The notes: generated from the letters alone by a model not told the origin. A stretch of DNA of 64,000 nt from Tritrichomonas musculus (GCA_039105265.1 JAPFFF010000024.1:992001-1056000); one strand, 5' to 3'. Shown: positions 18,576 through 30,412, numbered from the stretch's first letter. Numbers and translations: made by a program.

Positions 18576-19794
18576 AGCATAGATCACAAAGAATTGGACC
18601 TTAATTTTAACTGGACTTTTAGTATGCCCTCTCATACATTAATAGTATTTATCAAGGCATTGGGGCTATAAAATTTTTGGACTAATTAGCAGTGCTCATT
18701 GCTCAATGATCAAAGCAAAATAAAAATTTAAATATAGGTGCGGCAATCGGAGGTGAAGTGTCAAAAAATTGAGATAAAGATTAAAAAAACCATAGAAATA
18801 AATATAATTTATAATATCAAATTTATTTTTAATTTTATATATAATATTAAAATAATATAAAATTTTTACCGTCACTTTTTTAAGATAAAAAAAAGATATA
18901 TTAAAGGTTCTGACCTCTCAATTTGATGATCGTCAAAAAATAAAATTTATTTAAAAAGTTTGTTATTTTTAATAATAATAATAAAGAATTATTGCGAGAA
19001 AATGAGCATATTCCATATTATATATTATATTTTTTATTTATTTGTTGTTTACTATACTAAATTGCATATTTGATATTAATAAATAATCAATAGATTTTAA
19101 TATGATTTTAAAATTCTATATACAAGAATAAGATAATAATACACAAAATAAAAAATTTTTATATAACATGTCTTAAATTCAATTGAAATATTTATGAGTG
19201 GTATTCAAAAAAAATATTTTTCTGATGAACCATTATCATAAAAAAAGTTATGGAATTCAAAAATAATTTGAATAACTATAGAAATTATAATTAATAAAAA
19301 TATATTTTTCTGAAACAGGATAAAATATTATTTAATAATAATATAAAATTAAATATAATTATTAAATGTGATATATTTTCTACTATTTATTTATTTATCT
19401 ATCCATATAAAAGTAAAATTAAAGGATAATTAGCAAATCTTTAATCAAGAAATTATATAATAAATATGTTAAAATAATAATAAAATATTTAATTATATTT
19501 TTTAATTATTAATAATATGCAAAACAAATACGCACAGATAATGGTAGATATTCATATAATATTTGCAAAACAAATGCATGAATTATGAGGATTTGGAAAT
19601 TTATTATATTAAATCATTATATTTTCATTACAGTTTCATTAACAAAAGGAAATTTATATATTTAATTTTATTAATTGAATTTAGATCAACAATTTTCTAA
19701 GAATATTCAGTTTTATCATTTTTCATAATATATATGGTATTTTTATGTATTTGTAAGCTCACTATTTTTTTGTAAATTAAATAGTAATATTCAA
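18576..19794. other. AT-rich intergenic region
   Basis: No gene is seen. The stretch is almost entirely A/T with short runs and no long repeat. A GC-richer patch near 18735-18765 (GGTGCGGCAATCGGAGGTG) stands out but matches nothing else in the window. Confidence 0.5.
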
Positions 19795-19920
19795 TATTTT
19801 TAGATGCAACAAAACGAATCAAAGCTCCACTTGATTTCACTTGAGTAGTAACAGTATCAGGTTGATTTGGGAAAAATCTTGTTTCAGATGATAAATCAAA
19901 ACCAATATACTTTGGTAATT
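19795..19920 (-). pseudogene. Short coding relic on the minus strand, unrecognised
   Basis: The minus strand from about 19920 to 19795 reads PKYIGFDLSSETRFFPNQPD followed by TVTTQVKSSGALIRFVASKN without a stop, with codon use and composition like real protein rather than A/T noise. There is no start, and it dissolves into AT-rich sequence. The family is not recognised. Confidence 0.35.
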
Positions 19921-19984
19921 ACCTAACCAATGAAAAATGCTTTGAAAGATTTTCTACAATCCTCAAAATTGCGATTGTGAAAAC

Positions 19985-20915
19985 ATGAAAGAATTTTTGC
20001 GAATCATCAAAAACATATGCGACTATCATCACTGCTGTCCAAGTTTCATTAGAAGAACTAAACAACTTCTTTTTTATTATAAACACCAAATCAAAAAGAC
20101 CTTGTCAAATGACGTAATCTTCTATATTTTTGAAGACAACAAATTACTTGTTCTTTTTCTATTGACGAATGATGTTATAAGAATGACTGACAGGATTTGT
20201 GAATTGATGATGAATAAATACGAAACTAACGGTAACCGATACTGTCACTTTTTCTATCCAGAACTTGTTCAATTTATAGGAGAAAAGAAAATGACATCCG
20301 TTAAAAACGAACTTTTAAATAATTCATCAAATATTTTTGACAACTGTGAATTGAAACGACAAGAAGGAGAGAATGACTCACATATTTGCTCAATGATACG
20401 AAATGATTCAGTTGAAGAATTCATTTCATATGTGACTCGCCTTAACCATTCACTTTACAGCAAAATTACACCATCAATTCGTTTTTAATCGAACGAAATG
20501 ATACAACACTGATTGAATATTCAATATTTGATGATGAATGAAGTTGAATTGACATCATCGCTGTGGCTTTATGCGATTCATTCAAACAATGCAGAACTGA
20601 TTCACATGCTTGAAACAAGCAATGTTTGTCCACCACAATTCGAAAATAAAGAAGAAATAGGATTCAATTGACAAAATAACAAATATTTGATATGCTTAAC
20701 TGAATCGATTAAATGTCATCACAATGATTTCGCTGATTATTTTGAAAACAATTTTCTGTTTCAAGAAGAAAAAGATCCAAAACAAAAAGAAGCGGTTATT
20801 TGTAATAGTATAAGATATCATAATTACTATTATTTTGAAGCCGAAACTATCAAAGATAAAGGAAAGAGTTCCTCTATAACATTCAAAAAAAAAAAAAAAA
20901 AAAAAAGTTATTTTT
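19985..20915 (+). pseudogene. DUF3447 gene, decayed
   Basis: The first 167 codons (19985-20488) are a good N-terminal DUF3447 module: ICDYHHCCPSFIRR, CHFFYPELVQFIGEKKM, GENDSHICSMIRNDSVEEF. After SIRF a stop, then a deletion, removes the IEYSAFFGS block. The match resumes as SSLWLYAIHSNNAELIHMLE, is cut by another stop near 20668, and ends in ICLTESIKCHHNDFADYF and YFEAETI before a poly-A tract. No LRR follows. Closest in the window is the frame at 23587-24696. It ends about 20 bases from the second tRNA-Ile gene. Confidence 0.8.
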
Positions 20916-20933
20916 AGATTTTTATCAAAAAAT

Positions 20934-21005
20934 AGTCCCGACGGGTATCGAACCCGCGACCCTGGCCTCATAAGGACCATGCTCTAACCACTGAGCTACG
21001 AGACT
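20934..21005 (-). tRNA. tRNA-Ile(UAU), copy 2
   Basis: It is identical over all 72 nt to the gene at 14934-15005 and shares 6-8 flanking bases on the terminator side (T6 on the minus strand). The anticodon is TAT in loop CTTATGA. The flanks otherwise differ, so the copies are dispersed rather than a larger segmental duplication. Confidence 0.92.
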
Positions 21006-23586
21006 TTGTTGTTTAGTTAATAATTAACATATTATAATAATTTTTTTTGGGAAATCTTCTTTTTCCTTTTTTTTTTTTAAAAAAATAACTTTTTCTAAAT
21101 GATCAATCTCTAGACGTAAGAAATTGTTATATTCATTCTTTTTTAATTTTATCAAATAAATATATGATAATCATTTCCCATTTAAAATGGTATTTATTGA
21201 TATATTTATATATTGATAAACTTATAAATATAAATAGTCAATTTCAATTAAAAAAGATACTTGTTTTGAATACCCATATTTTACCATTTATGTGTGAGTT
21301 TTTAGTTTTTGAGAAAAAAAGTTACACCCCTTTCTCAATTATTTCCATGTTACATATCACATGTGATATCATTTTGGTGATATTTTTTTTTATAGGCATT
21401 CAAAACATGATCGAAAAATAAAAAACATCTCACTTTTTATTTTTTAGTTGCATTTTTTTCAACAATTTAGCTCATTTTGAAAACTCATATTAGCAGTTTA
21501 TACTAATTAACAGATTCTCTTTCATTTTGTCGTCTCAACTCAAATCGCTATAATATTATATGATATTTGTTTTTTTTAATAACTCTCCAAATGAAGGCAA
21601 TTGGGAAATAATATTTTGCTAACGGGATCTTTATGAGATACTGTTTCTAAAAAGACTATTTAATCAAATATTTAGTTTTTTTCGCTCAAAAAGTTTGTTT
21701 TTGCACTTCTTTTTTTATGTAAAAAAATGAGTTTTTGCAAATTTTATCTGATAAAAATTATTTGTTGAAGTATGCATTTTCTATATCTCTTAATAACTCA
21801 AAAATGGTAGTGATCATCGAGGGTATTATATTGTTTTTTGCTCACTCAGCTTTTGGTTTTATAACAAACAAATGCGATTTTTATGCGATAATGAAAGTAA
21901 GTTTTATGATTATGATTTAAATAAGGTATGGAATTTTTCCACATATTATCTTAAATTCATCATCTCAAAACTTTTTCTTGAAATTTGTCATATTTTAAGA
22001 AAAATAATAATTATACAATTATTTACATCACACAAGAGAATATTTTAACCCTTTTGATTGTCAAAATACAACTAATCTTTTTTTATCAGCTTAAATTTCA
22101 AATTATATATTGTATTATTGTTAATAAAATTTATTATAATTTCTATATATATCATAAAATAAATATTTGTTATATATTTATAATAAGATATTGATTGAAT
22201 TAAAATTTTATAAATTTTCAAAGACAATTCAATTTTATCATTCAATTGATAAGATAATAATTCAATAATACTTATATAATAAATTATTTTTAATCCATTA
22301 TTTTGTCTTTATTTTTATTTTAAGAAGAAATCATAAATCTTTTTTTTTTTTTTTTTTTTTTTTGAAATTTCTAAAATTGAAAAAAATCAAATTTATCGTT
22401 AAATATGACTTATTAAGAGTCATATATGATAGAGTTATATTTGACCTTTCCTTTGGCAAAATCACCTTTTATTTGGCCTTAATTTTGAGATAAGTATTAT
22501 TTTTCAATCTCATTTTTAATAAAATTTTTTTGTTTAATCATTTTTATTTGGGCAATATAGTTGTTTAGTATTTTTAAAGATAAATAGAAAAAAGAAACTA
22601 ACATTAACTCTTTGAAAATTAAAAATAATATTTCATAATATTCTCAGATTAGTATTAATATCAATACTAATTCGTATGTATATAAATTTTTGGAATATAT
22701 TCAAGAGCAGACAAACATCAGATTCATTTAAAGTTCTAAATGATGATAAATTAAACACATTTTATAAGGTTAAAAAAAAATTTGCTCAGAATTTTTGAAA
22801 AGAGATATCAAAGAAAAATGAATTGCATTCAAAATGATTCAATTATTGAACGATAGTTTTTTTAAATGAAATTAATTTACAGTCAATTAATCAAACTTTT
22901 AGCATTTAGATTTATATTTATTGGTAACAATTCGCTGAAAGAAAAATTGATTTTTTATTTAAATTTATCTTTTTATATTAAAGTCATTTGAGAATGGATA
23001 TTGTGAAGTGGCAATTCTTTTTTCAATCTGTGACTTCATCAAGCTCTCAAAGTCTTTATTTTGTATCGGTATTCGGTAAATATCGATACTTTTTTGCTCG
23101 GTATTTTTTAGTATCGATACAAAAGTGCTTCGGTATTTTTAGAGTATCAGCGGTTATTAAAAAAGTACTTTATAATACTTTTTATCAGTATCGATACGGT
23201 ATTTTAATATATAAATTTTATTAATAAATAATGAATAAAAATATTAAAACATTTGATTATTTAATTTTAAATAAATATTTTAATTATAAATATAATTACT
23301 AGCCTATAAAAAGTATATTATTGTCTTTCTTCTTCAGAAATCTCGTCATATTCATTTTCATTAAACAATCCAAATTTTCGATATCATTATTATCATTAAA
23401 AACAATAAAATTTATATATATTATGTACTTTCTCATATTAATAGTTAATTCAATAGTTCTGGAATGTTATATTTATCTACAAATAGAAATTGATATAAAG
23501 ATGATAAAATTTACGATATTTCAGAAACCATTGATTATTCAATTATTATGATGATTATTTGTTGTAAAATATGTAATTAAAGAGAA
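21006..23586. other. AT-rich region without a convincing gene
   Basis: Short frames of 60-85 codons at 21164, 21735, 21985 and 23321 are Ile/Phe/Lys-rich and look like chance. A 20-odd-base poly-T run lies near 22340. The only structured stretch is the TATCGATAC-rich patch at 23055-23205. Confidence 0.5.
23055..23205. repeat. Patch of iterated TATCGATAC / CGGTAT motifs
   Basis: TATCGATAC occurs at least three times, with CGGTATT repeated between them, over 150 bases; several overlapping inverted pairs are possible. It may be the interior of a small palindromic element. No ends or target duplication were found, and the 78-codon frame over it is probably incidental. Confidence 0.4.
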
Positions 23587-24696
23587 TTAACAATTTCCAA
23601 TTTCAGTCACAGTAGAAGGAATTGTGATTTGTGTTAATGATGAACAATTATTGAAAGCATGACTTTCAATTAAAACTACCGAAGAAGGAATTGCAACATG
23701 TGTTAATGATTTACATCCATTGAAAGCAAAATATTGAATTGAATGCACAGAAAAATGAATAGAAATTTGTTTTATTTTGGTTTCAGAAAAATATTCATCG
23801 GTTATTTCTCTTTCTTTTAATAAAAAATGGTAAATAACTTCGATTTCATTTTTATCTGCCATTGTTCGAATATTTTTATATTGAATCATTTTCTCTTCAA
23901 TTTCTTTTTCTTTCTTTTTCAATAAAAGTTCAGAAAGTTTATTGTAATGATAAAAGCTTAAATAAAAAAATCCATGGTCAATGATCTCTTCATTTTGAAA
24001 ATACGAATAATTATGATATTTTATATAATTTGACAAAATTTCTTCTCTTTTATGATCATCTATTTCGTTTTGAATTATCAAATTATTTTCAATGTATTCT
24101 GCAAAATCATTGTGATGACATTTAATAGACTCATTAAGACATCGAACATAATTTTCATTCTTATAATGAAGAGGAAGAAAGTTGGCTGATTCAAGAAGAT
24201 GAATCAGTTTTGCATTTTTTGAATGAATTGCATAAAGCCACAATGATGGCGTTAATTCAGCATTGTTCATTAACAAATATTGAAAAATTTGAATGGATCC
24301 AAAAAACGCAGAATATTCAATCAAGGTTGTGCCCTTATTGTCAATCAAAAATGGATTCGTCTCAAAAATTGATGGTAAAATGTGACTTAATGGTGAAATG
24401 TTATAACGGTTTAAATATTTGATGAATTCTTCAACTGAATCTTTTCGAATCAGTAAACAAATGTATGAATCATTTTCACATTCTTCTCGTTTTTCTTCAT
24501 AATTGACGAAAAAGTTTGGATCATCTTTAAAAAGTTTGTTTTTAACAAATTTCATTTTTTCTTCACCAACAAATTTTTCGAGTTCTGGAATGAAAAAGTG
24601 AAAATATCGTTTGTAGTTATTTTCAACTTTATCTTCATAGATGTATTTCATTTTAGTACAATTCACTTTAGCTGGAGCTCTCATCGCATGCTGCAT
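23587..24696 (-). CDS. DUF3447-LRR protein with a HECT-derived N-terminus
   Basis: The frame has 369 residues. Residues about 1-16 (MQHAMRAPAKVNC..) continue the reading frame of a broken HECT ligase upstream and correspond to the IGxxxGxAxRxxxPxN segment of that domain. From about residue 27 it is DUF3447: RYFHFFIPELEKF, ECENDSYICLLIRKDSVEEF, IEYSAFFGSIQIFQYL, LWLYAIHSKNAKLIHLLE, ESIKCHHNDFAEYIE. Only about two LRR_5 units follow (ITIPSTVTEIGNC) before a stop. Compared with the whole gene at 45897-47105, the N-terminal helical part (about 130 residues) is missing. It may be expressed, but the joint suggests illegitimate recombination, so it may also be a pseudogene. Confidence 0.6.
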   Translation of the reverse strand: MQHAMRAPAKVNCTKMKYIYEDKVENNYKRYFHFFIPELEKFVGEEKMKFVKNKLFKDDPNFFVNYEEKREECENDSYICLLIRKDSVEEFIKYLNRYNISPLSHILPSIFETNPFLIDNKGTTLIEYSAFFGSIQIFQYLLMNNAELTPSLWLYAIHSKNAKLIHLLESANFLPLHYKNENYVRCLNESIKCHHNDFAEYIENNLIIQNEIDDHKREEILSNYIKYHNYSYFQNEEIIDHGFFYLSFYHYNKLSELLLKKKEKEIEEKMIQYKNIRTMADKNEIEVIYHFLLKEREITDEYFSETKIKQISIHFSVHSIQYFAFNGCKSLTHVAIPSSVVLIESHAFNNCSSLTQITIPSTVTEIGNC

Positions 24697-25596
24697 AATT
24701 TCTTCTATTCCACAACCGATAAAACTTTCGTCTATCGTTTGGGATTATCTTTCAACGATGTTATTTATCTTTCACACGAAATTGACAGCAATTTCAAGGA
24801 ATTAATTTAAATTGACAATAACATCGTTGAAATCATCGAAAAGTTGTGCTTTTTTTATTCCGAGGTGTTTATTCATCATCTCTATGATTAATGATGAAAA
24901 GATTTCGCGTGAAGGACCACAGTCATCGATTGCATCTTCTCCAACATGATTTACATTAAAAATATGATATCCACGAACTTTAAGTAGTGGAATTGAGTCA
25001 TAATCATCAATTGAACAAATAAAAGACGTAGAGAAATTAAAACCGAATTTTCTTTTCTGTTTTCTATGGTATCAAAAAATTACTGCTGCTAAAATCTGTT
25101 GAAAATGAGATTCAAGCTTATTTCATCGTTTTTCTCGTTTTTTAAAATATTGTTAATGAAACGGAATCTGGAATCTGTTCTCATCGAATATGCTGGTCCA
25201 ATGATTTGGTTCAAATATTGACTCGGTTGCTTCTCATGTGAATACTTTGAACTGTTCCACCAATCTGTGCCTGAGATTGTAGTTGAGCATCATATTTTCA
25301 ATAAGATAACTGCAACGAATGATGATCGAGTAACTGAGTGATAAAATGCGTTCACTTATTGATGATGGAAGAAATGGAACTGTAAAGTCAAATGCCTTAG
25401 GAATCTTTTTGATCTCATAGATCTCATAGTCGTTTTTCTTTTGGCTGTCATTATAATCATTATTGTTATTATCATTATTGCTATTTTCATTTTTGCTATT
25501 ATCATTTATCATTATTCGGAAAAAAATTATAGATGCTGAATATCTAAAAAAAAGAACTTTTTTCTTATTATTAAAAAATAAAATTATATTATACAA
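24650..25596 (-). pseudogene. HECT-type E3 ubiquitin ligase, broken
   Basis: On the minus strand the hallmark N-lobe of a HECT domain is readable: RGYHIFNVNHVGEDAIDDCG then PSREIFSSLIIEMMNKHLG at about 25000-24870. It is preceded by TDSRFRFINNILKNEKNDEI in another frame (about 25180-25110) and followed by FIGCGIEEIMQHAMRAPAKV near 24700. Stops and shifts separate these pieces, and the C-lobe with the catalytic cysteine is absent; sequence switches to DUF3447 at about 24650. The open frame at 25234-25596 (120 codons, Asn/Asp-rich then FDFTVPFLPSSISERILSLS) is probably the upstream part of the same gene. Confidence 0.7.
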
Positions 25597-25932
25597 ATTA
25601 AATTAATTAAAATTATTATTGATAATAAGAAGCAACACTTTTTAATTTTATTTTCGTAGTCATAAAAATTAATTTTAATCGATTTTCACCTCATTTAATA
25701 CTTTTTTTTTTTTCAATAAAAAAGAAAATAAACCAAATTGTTCATTAATGCAATATTATATATACATAAATATATATTCATTTACATATTTTAAACAGAA
25801 TTCCCTATAAATTCTTTCAACAATTTCATGTTTTTTTTTCTCCCTAACATTGTATCCAATAATGAATAATATATAAAAAAAAAAAAAAACTAAAGAGAAA
25901 TTAATAATTATTTATTTAACTTTCTAATGATC
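25597..25932. other. AT-rich spacer
   Basis: A/T runs only; nothing recognised. Confidence 0.5.
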
Positions 25933-27261
25933 TTAGATTATTCTTCCGTAGATTTCGAATGCTTCAATTATTAAATAGTAACTACCATTCCAGTCTGGCC
26001 CGGTTGACTTCATTCTGATGTATCTGAATTCTTTATTCGTTGGATGATTCATCACAAATGTGTGAGTTTTTCTTCCTCCATTCAAATGTGAGCAGTTATT
26101 CTCTTCATCAATTTCCTCCCATGAACTTCCGTCGATTGAGCCCTCAATAACCCAGCTCTTCGGATGAAACCAGTTTGTATAAACGTTGGCTGATCTGACT
26201 GTGTAGTGAGTTGGAGTCACTCGACGATCTTTGAAATCAAAGCAAATCCAGCTGTTTGTTCTGTTTTGTGATTCAAAAATTTTGCTTCTATCATCAAACA
26301 TGGAAGCGTTGATTGGTTCAAAACTGCTGTCATTTATCGACGAGGCAGTGAAATTGATTTCTTTCTCAATTTGGCCGCCGGACTGTGTACGGAGATGGTT
26401 GATGATGCCATTCATCACTTTGGATTCACTGTATTCAAATATTTTGTCTTTTGAATCCTCCTTGTGATCACAATATCGGAATCCCTCCTGATTCTTACTG
26501 CTCTCTGTTTCCGTAACTTTCTTGCAGAGGCGATTTGAAAGAGCATTCCAAGTTCCCATTGTCATTTCGCTTGCATTGTACACTGAAACAAAATAATTCA
26601 TCAATTCAGAGCTGACATTTGAATATAAAACAGTCTCATACAAAATTGAATACTCTGTCTTCTTAGAGTTATCTAAATGATTTGAATAGAGTTCGTTAAC
26701 GAAACTCAAAAGTTGATCTTCATTTTTCAATCGAAGTTGATCGTTGTGTAAGATGCTGGACAGTGTGAGAATTGAAAGTTTACCAAGATCTTCTTTGTGG
26801 CTGTCAAGAAGCTCGTAAAAATGAGAAGATGCAAATTCAATTTCTCTTGAAATGTGGTTACAATAAAAATGCTGATATTTTTCGTGAATTTTAAGAAGAT
26901 TCAAGACATTATCAACTGTGATTTCTGTTGTATCGTCACTCGATTGGAGCTCTATCGATTCATTGCCTAGGATCTCAATGACTTCTGAAAAAAAAGGGAG
27001 ATCTGTTTCTAACAAAGGAGTAGGTTCGAAGTTTGCGAGTTGGAGGAAGCGTGAAAAATTGCCACAATGTTTCGTATTGATGACAAAACTGTCGATTGTT
27101 GGATCATTTGAATGAATTTTGCAAATAGTCGGAGAGAGAAGATCTGAGAGAAGACGACTTGTCTTGAATTCTTCTCCATTAACAATAAATGAAAAATCTT
27201 TTTCATAGGTCTGCATAGGGACCAACAAAATACTTGATGGCTTAAGAAGAGCCTTGCTCAT
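25933..27261 (-). CDS. BTB-like and F5/8 type C (discoidin) domain protein
   Basis: The product has 442 residues. Residues about 22-105 look like a BTB/POZ fold (KDFSFIVNGEEFKTSRLLSD), residues 110-250 like the helical region after it, and residues about 295-440 are an F5/8C jelly-roll: SWICFDFKDRRVTPTHYTVR, WVIEGSIDGSSWEEID, then FRYIRMKSTGPDWNGSYYL and FEIYG. This pairing is common in trichomonads, where the proteins are intracellular, since no signal peptide is present. The BTB part could mediate oligomerisation or cullin binding and the F5/8C part ligand binding; the partners are unknown. The frame is whole, starts at an ATG and has codon use unlike the surrounding noise. Confidence 0.85.
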   Translation of the reverse strand: MSKALLKPSSILLVPMQTYEKDFSFIVNGEEFKTSRLLSDLLSPTICKIHSNDPTIDSFVINTKHCGNFSRFLQLANFEPTPLLETDLPFFSEVIEILGNESIELQSSDDTTEITVDNVLNLLKIHEKYQHFYCNHISREIEFASSHFYELLDSHKEDLGKLSILTLSSILHNDQLRLKNEDQLLSFVNELYSNHLDNSKKTEYSILYETVLYSNVSSELMNYFVSVYNASEMTMGTWNALSNRLCKKVTETESSKNQEGFRYCDHKEDSKDKIFEYSESKVMNGIINHLRTQSGGQIEKEINFTASSINDSSFEPINASMFDDRSKIFESQNRTNSWICFDFKDRRVTPTHYTVRSANVYTNWFHPKSWVIEGSIDGSSWEEIDEENNCSHLNGGRKTHTFVMNHPTNKEFRYIRMKSTGPDWNGSYYLIIEAFEIYGRII

Positions 27262-27312
27262 TTTTGAAAGATTAAAAAAACCGTTTTTATTTTTTTATTT
27301 TTTTTATTTTTT

Positions 27313-29348
27313 GAACTGAAACCTCTCAAAAACCGTTTATAACTAGTACTGGAACAAAATTAACCACAATTGCAGCTGGTTCTGATAATAAAATATGCGG
27401 AATCGGAATTGCATATAAATCTTCAATCAGTTGTATTAACGTATTGACTACAAATAAAGCTCAAAAAAGTTATAAAGATGGAATTAAACGTGATAAAAAT
27501 GTTAATCGGTCAATCCGCGTTTTCCCTTCATATTCTCAATACGCTTATGGATATTGCTTTATTTCAGACTTCGATAAAAACGAAGAGAATTTCTTTAGTA
27601 AGCTTCAGGCAATTTATATTTCTTCTGTTCGGTCAGGAGTCATTCAAGCCAACGAAGATCTTAACTTTTTATATTATCCAGCCGATCCTTACATTCTTAC
27701 TTTTGCAGAAATATCTCAGAGAGGTTGTAGGACAGGCACTTCTCTTCGTGGAAATGCTATTTTGGCATCAGTTGTTACAGCCCTTCTATCAGCATATATT
27801 TCAACAGGCGATGGATTTGAGGAAACATGCTCAGAAACCGTTTCACCAATTGGCACCGGTGGTGCAATGGCAGCAGGTGTAATTTCACTAATTTTATCAG
27901 CAACAGATGAACCACTACAACGAAATGATATAGTAGCTATTATTGCTTTAACATCTGCCAAAAATGATCCATATTCCAAATCATGGAAATACAATTACGT
28001 TGGAATTAGATACTCTTCTATTTACGGATTTGGGAGATTAGATGCTGAGGCTGCTGTTACGATGGCCAGATGGTATCGCCATAAAACAAAAGTTAAAATA
28101 GAAACAGCTGAATTTATTCCAAATCAAAAAAATGATCAGGGATCTCTTCCACTTAAAATTCCATCATTTCTTTCTGGATTTTTCGATGTTAAACTACAAC
28201 TGGCAAATTTGAAAATTAAATACATTGATTTTGTTGAGCTTATTTTGAGATTTTCAATTGGTGTTTCTGATTATTCTCTCTTCAGAATTTATATCATTTC
28301 ACCAATGGGAACAAAAAGGCTTGTCAAAGATATTGCACCAATTAATGAACCAGAATTACATACATATAGGATTACTGCTAGGGACTTCTTTGGAGAAACA
28401 GCAAAAGGAAATTGGACCGTAAGATTTCTTAGAGAAAATGTTGGTCCCTCTGAATATATGCTTGAAGAAATTAGCTTTCAGGTTTCAGGATATGGAGATA
28501 AAGACTTTAGTTCCCAAACTTTCAAAATGGGCTCCAACCCATTCCAAACATATTCAAAGATTGATGCTACTCTCAGTATAACTGTCCCCAATAGTTCAAG
28601 TAGAAGTGAACATAATCATCTTAACAAAGGCAAAGGAAAAATAGAAAAATTGGATAAAAAATTAGGAGACAAAAGTGATGATGATCCAATCCGAATTCCA
28701 TGCAATTCATTGTTTCACTTCAAAATAGAAACAGATGATGAAGATAATTCTACAGTAACATCAAAAGATAAATGTACGAGGAAAAAATATAGTTCTGTTC
28801 CATTTGATCTTGTCCTTACACCATATGATGAAAATGGACCTTTTGAAAGATTTGGTATTAGTTATGCAAATGTTGATAATATATCTGCTGTTTACTGTAT
28901 GTATCAAGGAGGTAAATATAAATTACGCGGAATCAACCCTGTTTATCAAGTAGCAACTAACGATGTAATCGTTGAACTTGTCAATGATGGTAGCTATGAT
29001 TATTCTTCTATTGGATTTGGAGAAATTCAACAATTCAGAAAGATTGAATTTACGTATTTTACTCAATCATATACTCTTATTCCAATCAACATTCTACGCA
29101 ATAATAGAGAGACTCTATCAAACTACAAGGTTGGCTATATTGTTCTCGCAACTCTATGGAACATCGAAACAAATAAAATCTATGATACACAACTAACTCA
29201 GTCAATTGGTGGCTATTATATTTATAAAGACAACGTTACTTGTCCAAAATGCATTTTGACAGTCATTCCCCTTGAAATTGAGAATGAAGAAACAAGTCAA
29301 TGTAATACATTTGTTAATGCACTTTCAATTGTTGATTCAAATAGTTAA
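27313..29348 (+). pseudogene. Kexin-like subtilisin protease with P domain, truncated and catalytically dead
   Basis: The open frame runs from about 27313, but no ATG lies near; the first candidate codon at 27444 is a TTG. It begins in the middle of the protease: TTIAAGSDNKICGIGIAYKS then SISCINVL is the strand after the catalytic His, whose HGT is replaced by STGT, and the Asp region is missing. The Ser motif reads IGTGGAMAAGVISL where GTSAAA-P is expected, so the nucleophile is lost. A P domain follows at about residues 265-350 (YIISPMGTKRLVKDI, GNWTVRFLRENVGPSEY), then an Asn/Lys linker. It is therefore a decaying member of the S8B family or a pseudoprotease. Confidence 0.75.
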
Positions 29349-29639
29349 TTCAGTCGATAAATTTGAAATTCCGTGGAATGACGTCTGCCCACTCCCAAAA
29401 GGGCTTTTGACTCCAACACCTTCTAGCGTGTTTCTGATAACATTGGTAAAATTTCTGTCAGTTGTTAATGAGAAAATCATAAAAGCATCAAATTACGTTA
29501 AATTTTTTATAAATAAAAAAACGTTATACAAGCTTTTAAAAAGTGGAATACCTAAATTTTTTTATTTAATTTAGAGCTGAAGATTCAGCATCAAGTAAAG
29601 TTTCATCTTTCAATCAAAACTAAATGCCCTAGTCACAGC

Positions 29640-30412
29640 TTATTCCACAAGCCTGATATCATTGCGATGCAAGAAGTCAACCAGACCATCACGTCTCCAC
29701 TAGCAGGACAAGAATTGCTTACTGGATTTTACCCATGTTCTAATGAAAAGACTGCTCTACGGGAAGATAATCATGCAGCAAATACAGCCAAATTGCTCCG
29801 CGAAGCAGGCATATCTTGTTCTTGGACCTGGATTTCATCAAAAATAAGTTATGAAAAATACGATGAAGGCATGGCTCTTATCAGTCTTGGTGAAAAAATC
29901 ATATCTACCGATTCTTTTTATATCAGTAAGATACAAGATTACCAAAACTGGAAGACTCGTAAAGTACTAGGCATACAGATAGCAAATTGCAACGACTGGT
30001 TTTTTACCGTTCACATGGGCTGGTGGAAAGATAAAGAAGAACCTTTTTCAGAACAATGGAAACGTTTTTTTTTTCAAATCTTCAGAAAAAGAGGAATGAA
30101 GCCAAAAACGTTTGGCTCATGGGAGATTTTAACAGTCCTTCTGAAATAAGAAATCAAGGTTATGATCTAATAAAAAGTGACGGTTGGTACGATACGTACT
30201 CAATTTCAGAAGAAAAAGATAACGGTTTTACAGTTAAAGGATCTATTGACGGTTGGAAAACTTTTTCTGAAGATTACAAACAAGTTCATGATGGAATGCG
30301 TATTGACCACATCTAGTGCTGTAATCAAGTTAATGTGAAGAGCTCAAGAGTCATTTTTATGGAAATAATGGACCTGTTGTATCTGACCATTTTGGAGTGA
30401 TTATTGAAATAT
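29640..30412 (+). pseudogene. Endonuclease/exonuclease/phosphatase-superfamily relic
   Basis: Sequence motifs of the EEP superfamily are present in order on the plus strand: PDIIAMQEVNQT (metal-binding Glu), a central WKTRKVLGIQI and FFTVHMGWW region, WLMGDFNSPSE (the GDFN motif), then GWYDTYSI and VKGSIDGW, with a MRIDHI segment near the end. The normal N-terminus is missing and the reading frame looks broken in about three places. It sits directly after the kexin-like relic on the same strand. The overall style is close to bacterial-type EEP hydrolases, so a transferred origin is possible. It is not functional as it stands. Confidence 0.65.

Noticed and set aside
20696-20980. 94-codon minus frame overlapping the second tRNA
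   Set aside because: Its first residues come from the tRNA gene itself and the rest from antisense of the DUF3447 relic.
22988-23224. 78-codon frame over the TATCGATAC patch
   Set aside because: Explained by the iterated DNA motif; no protein-like conservation visible.
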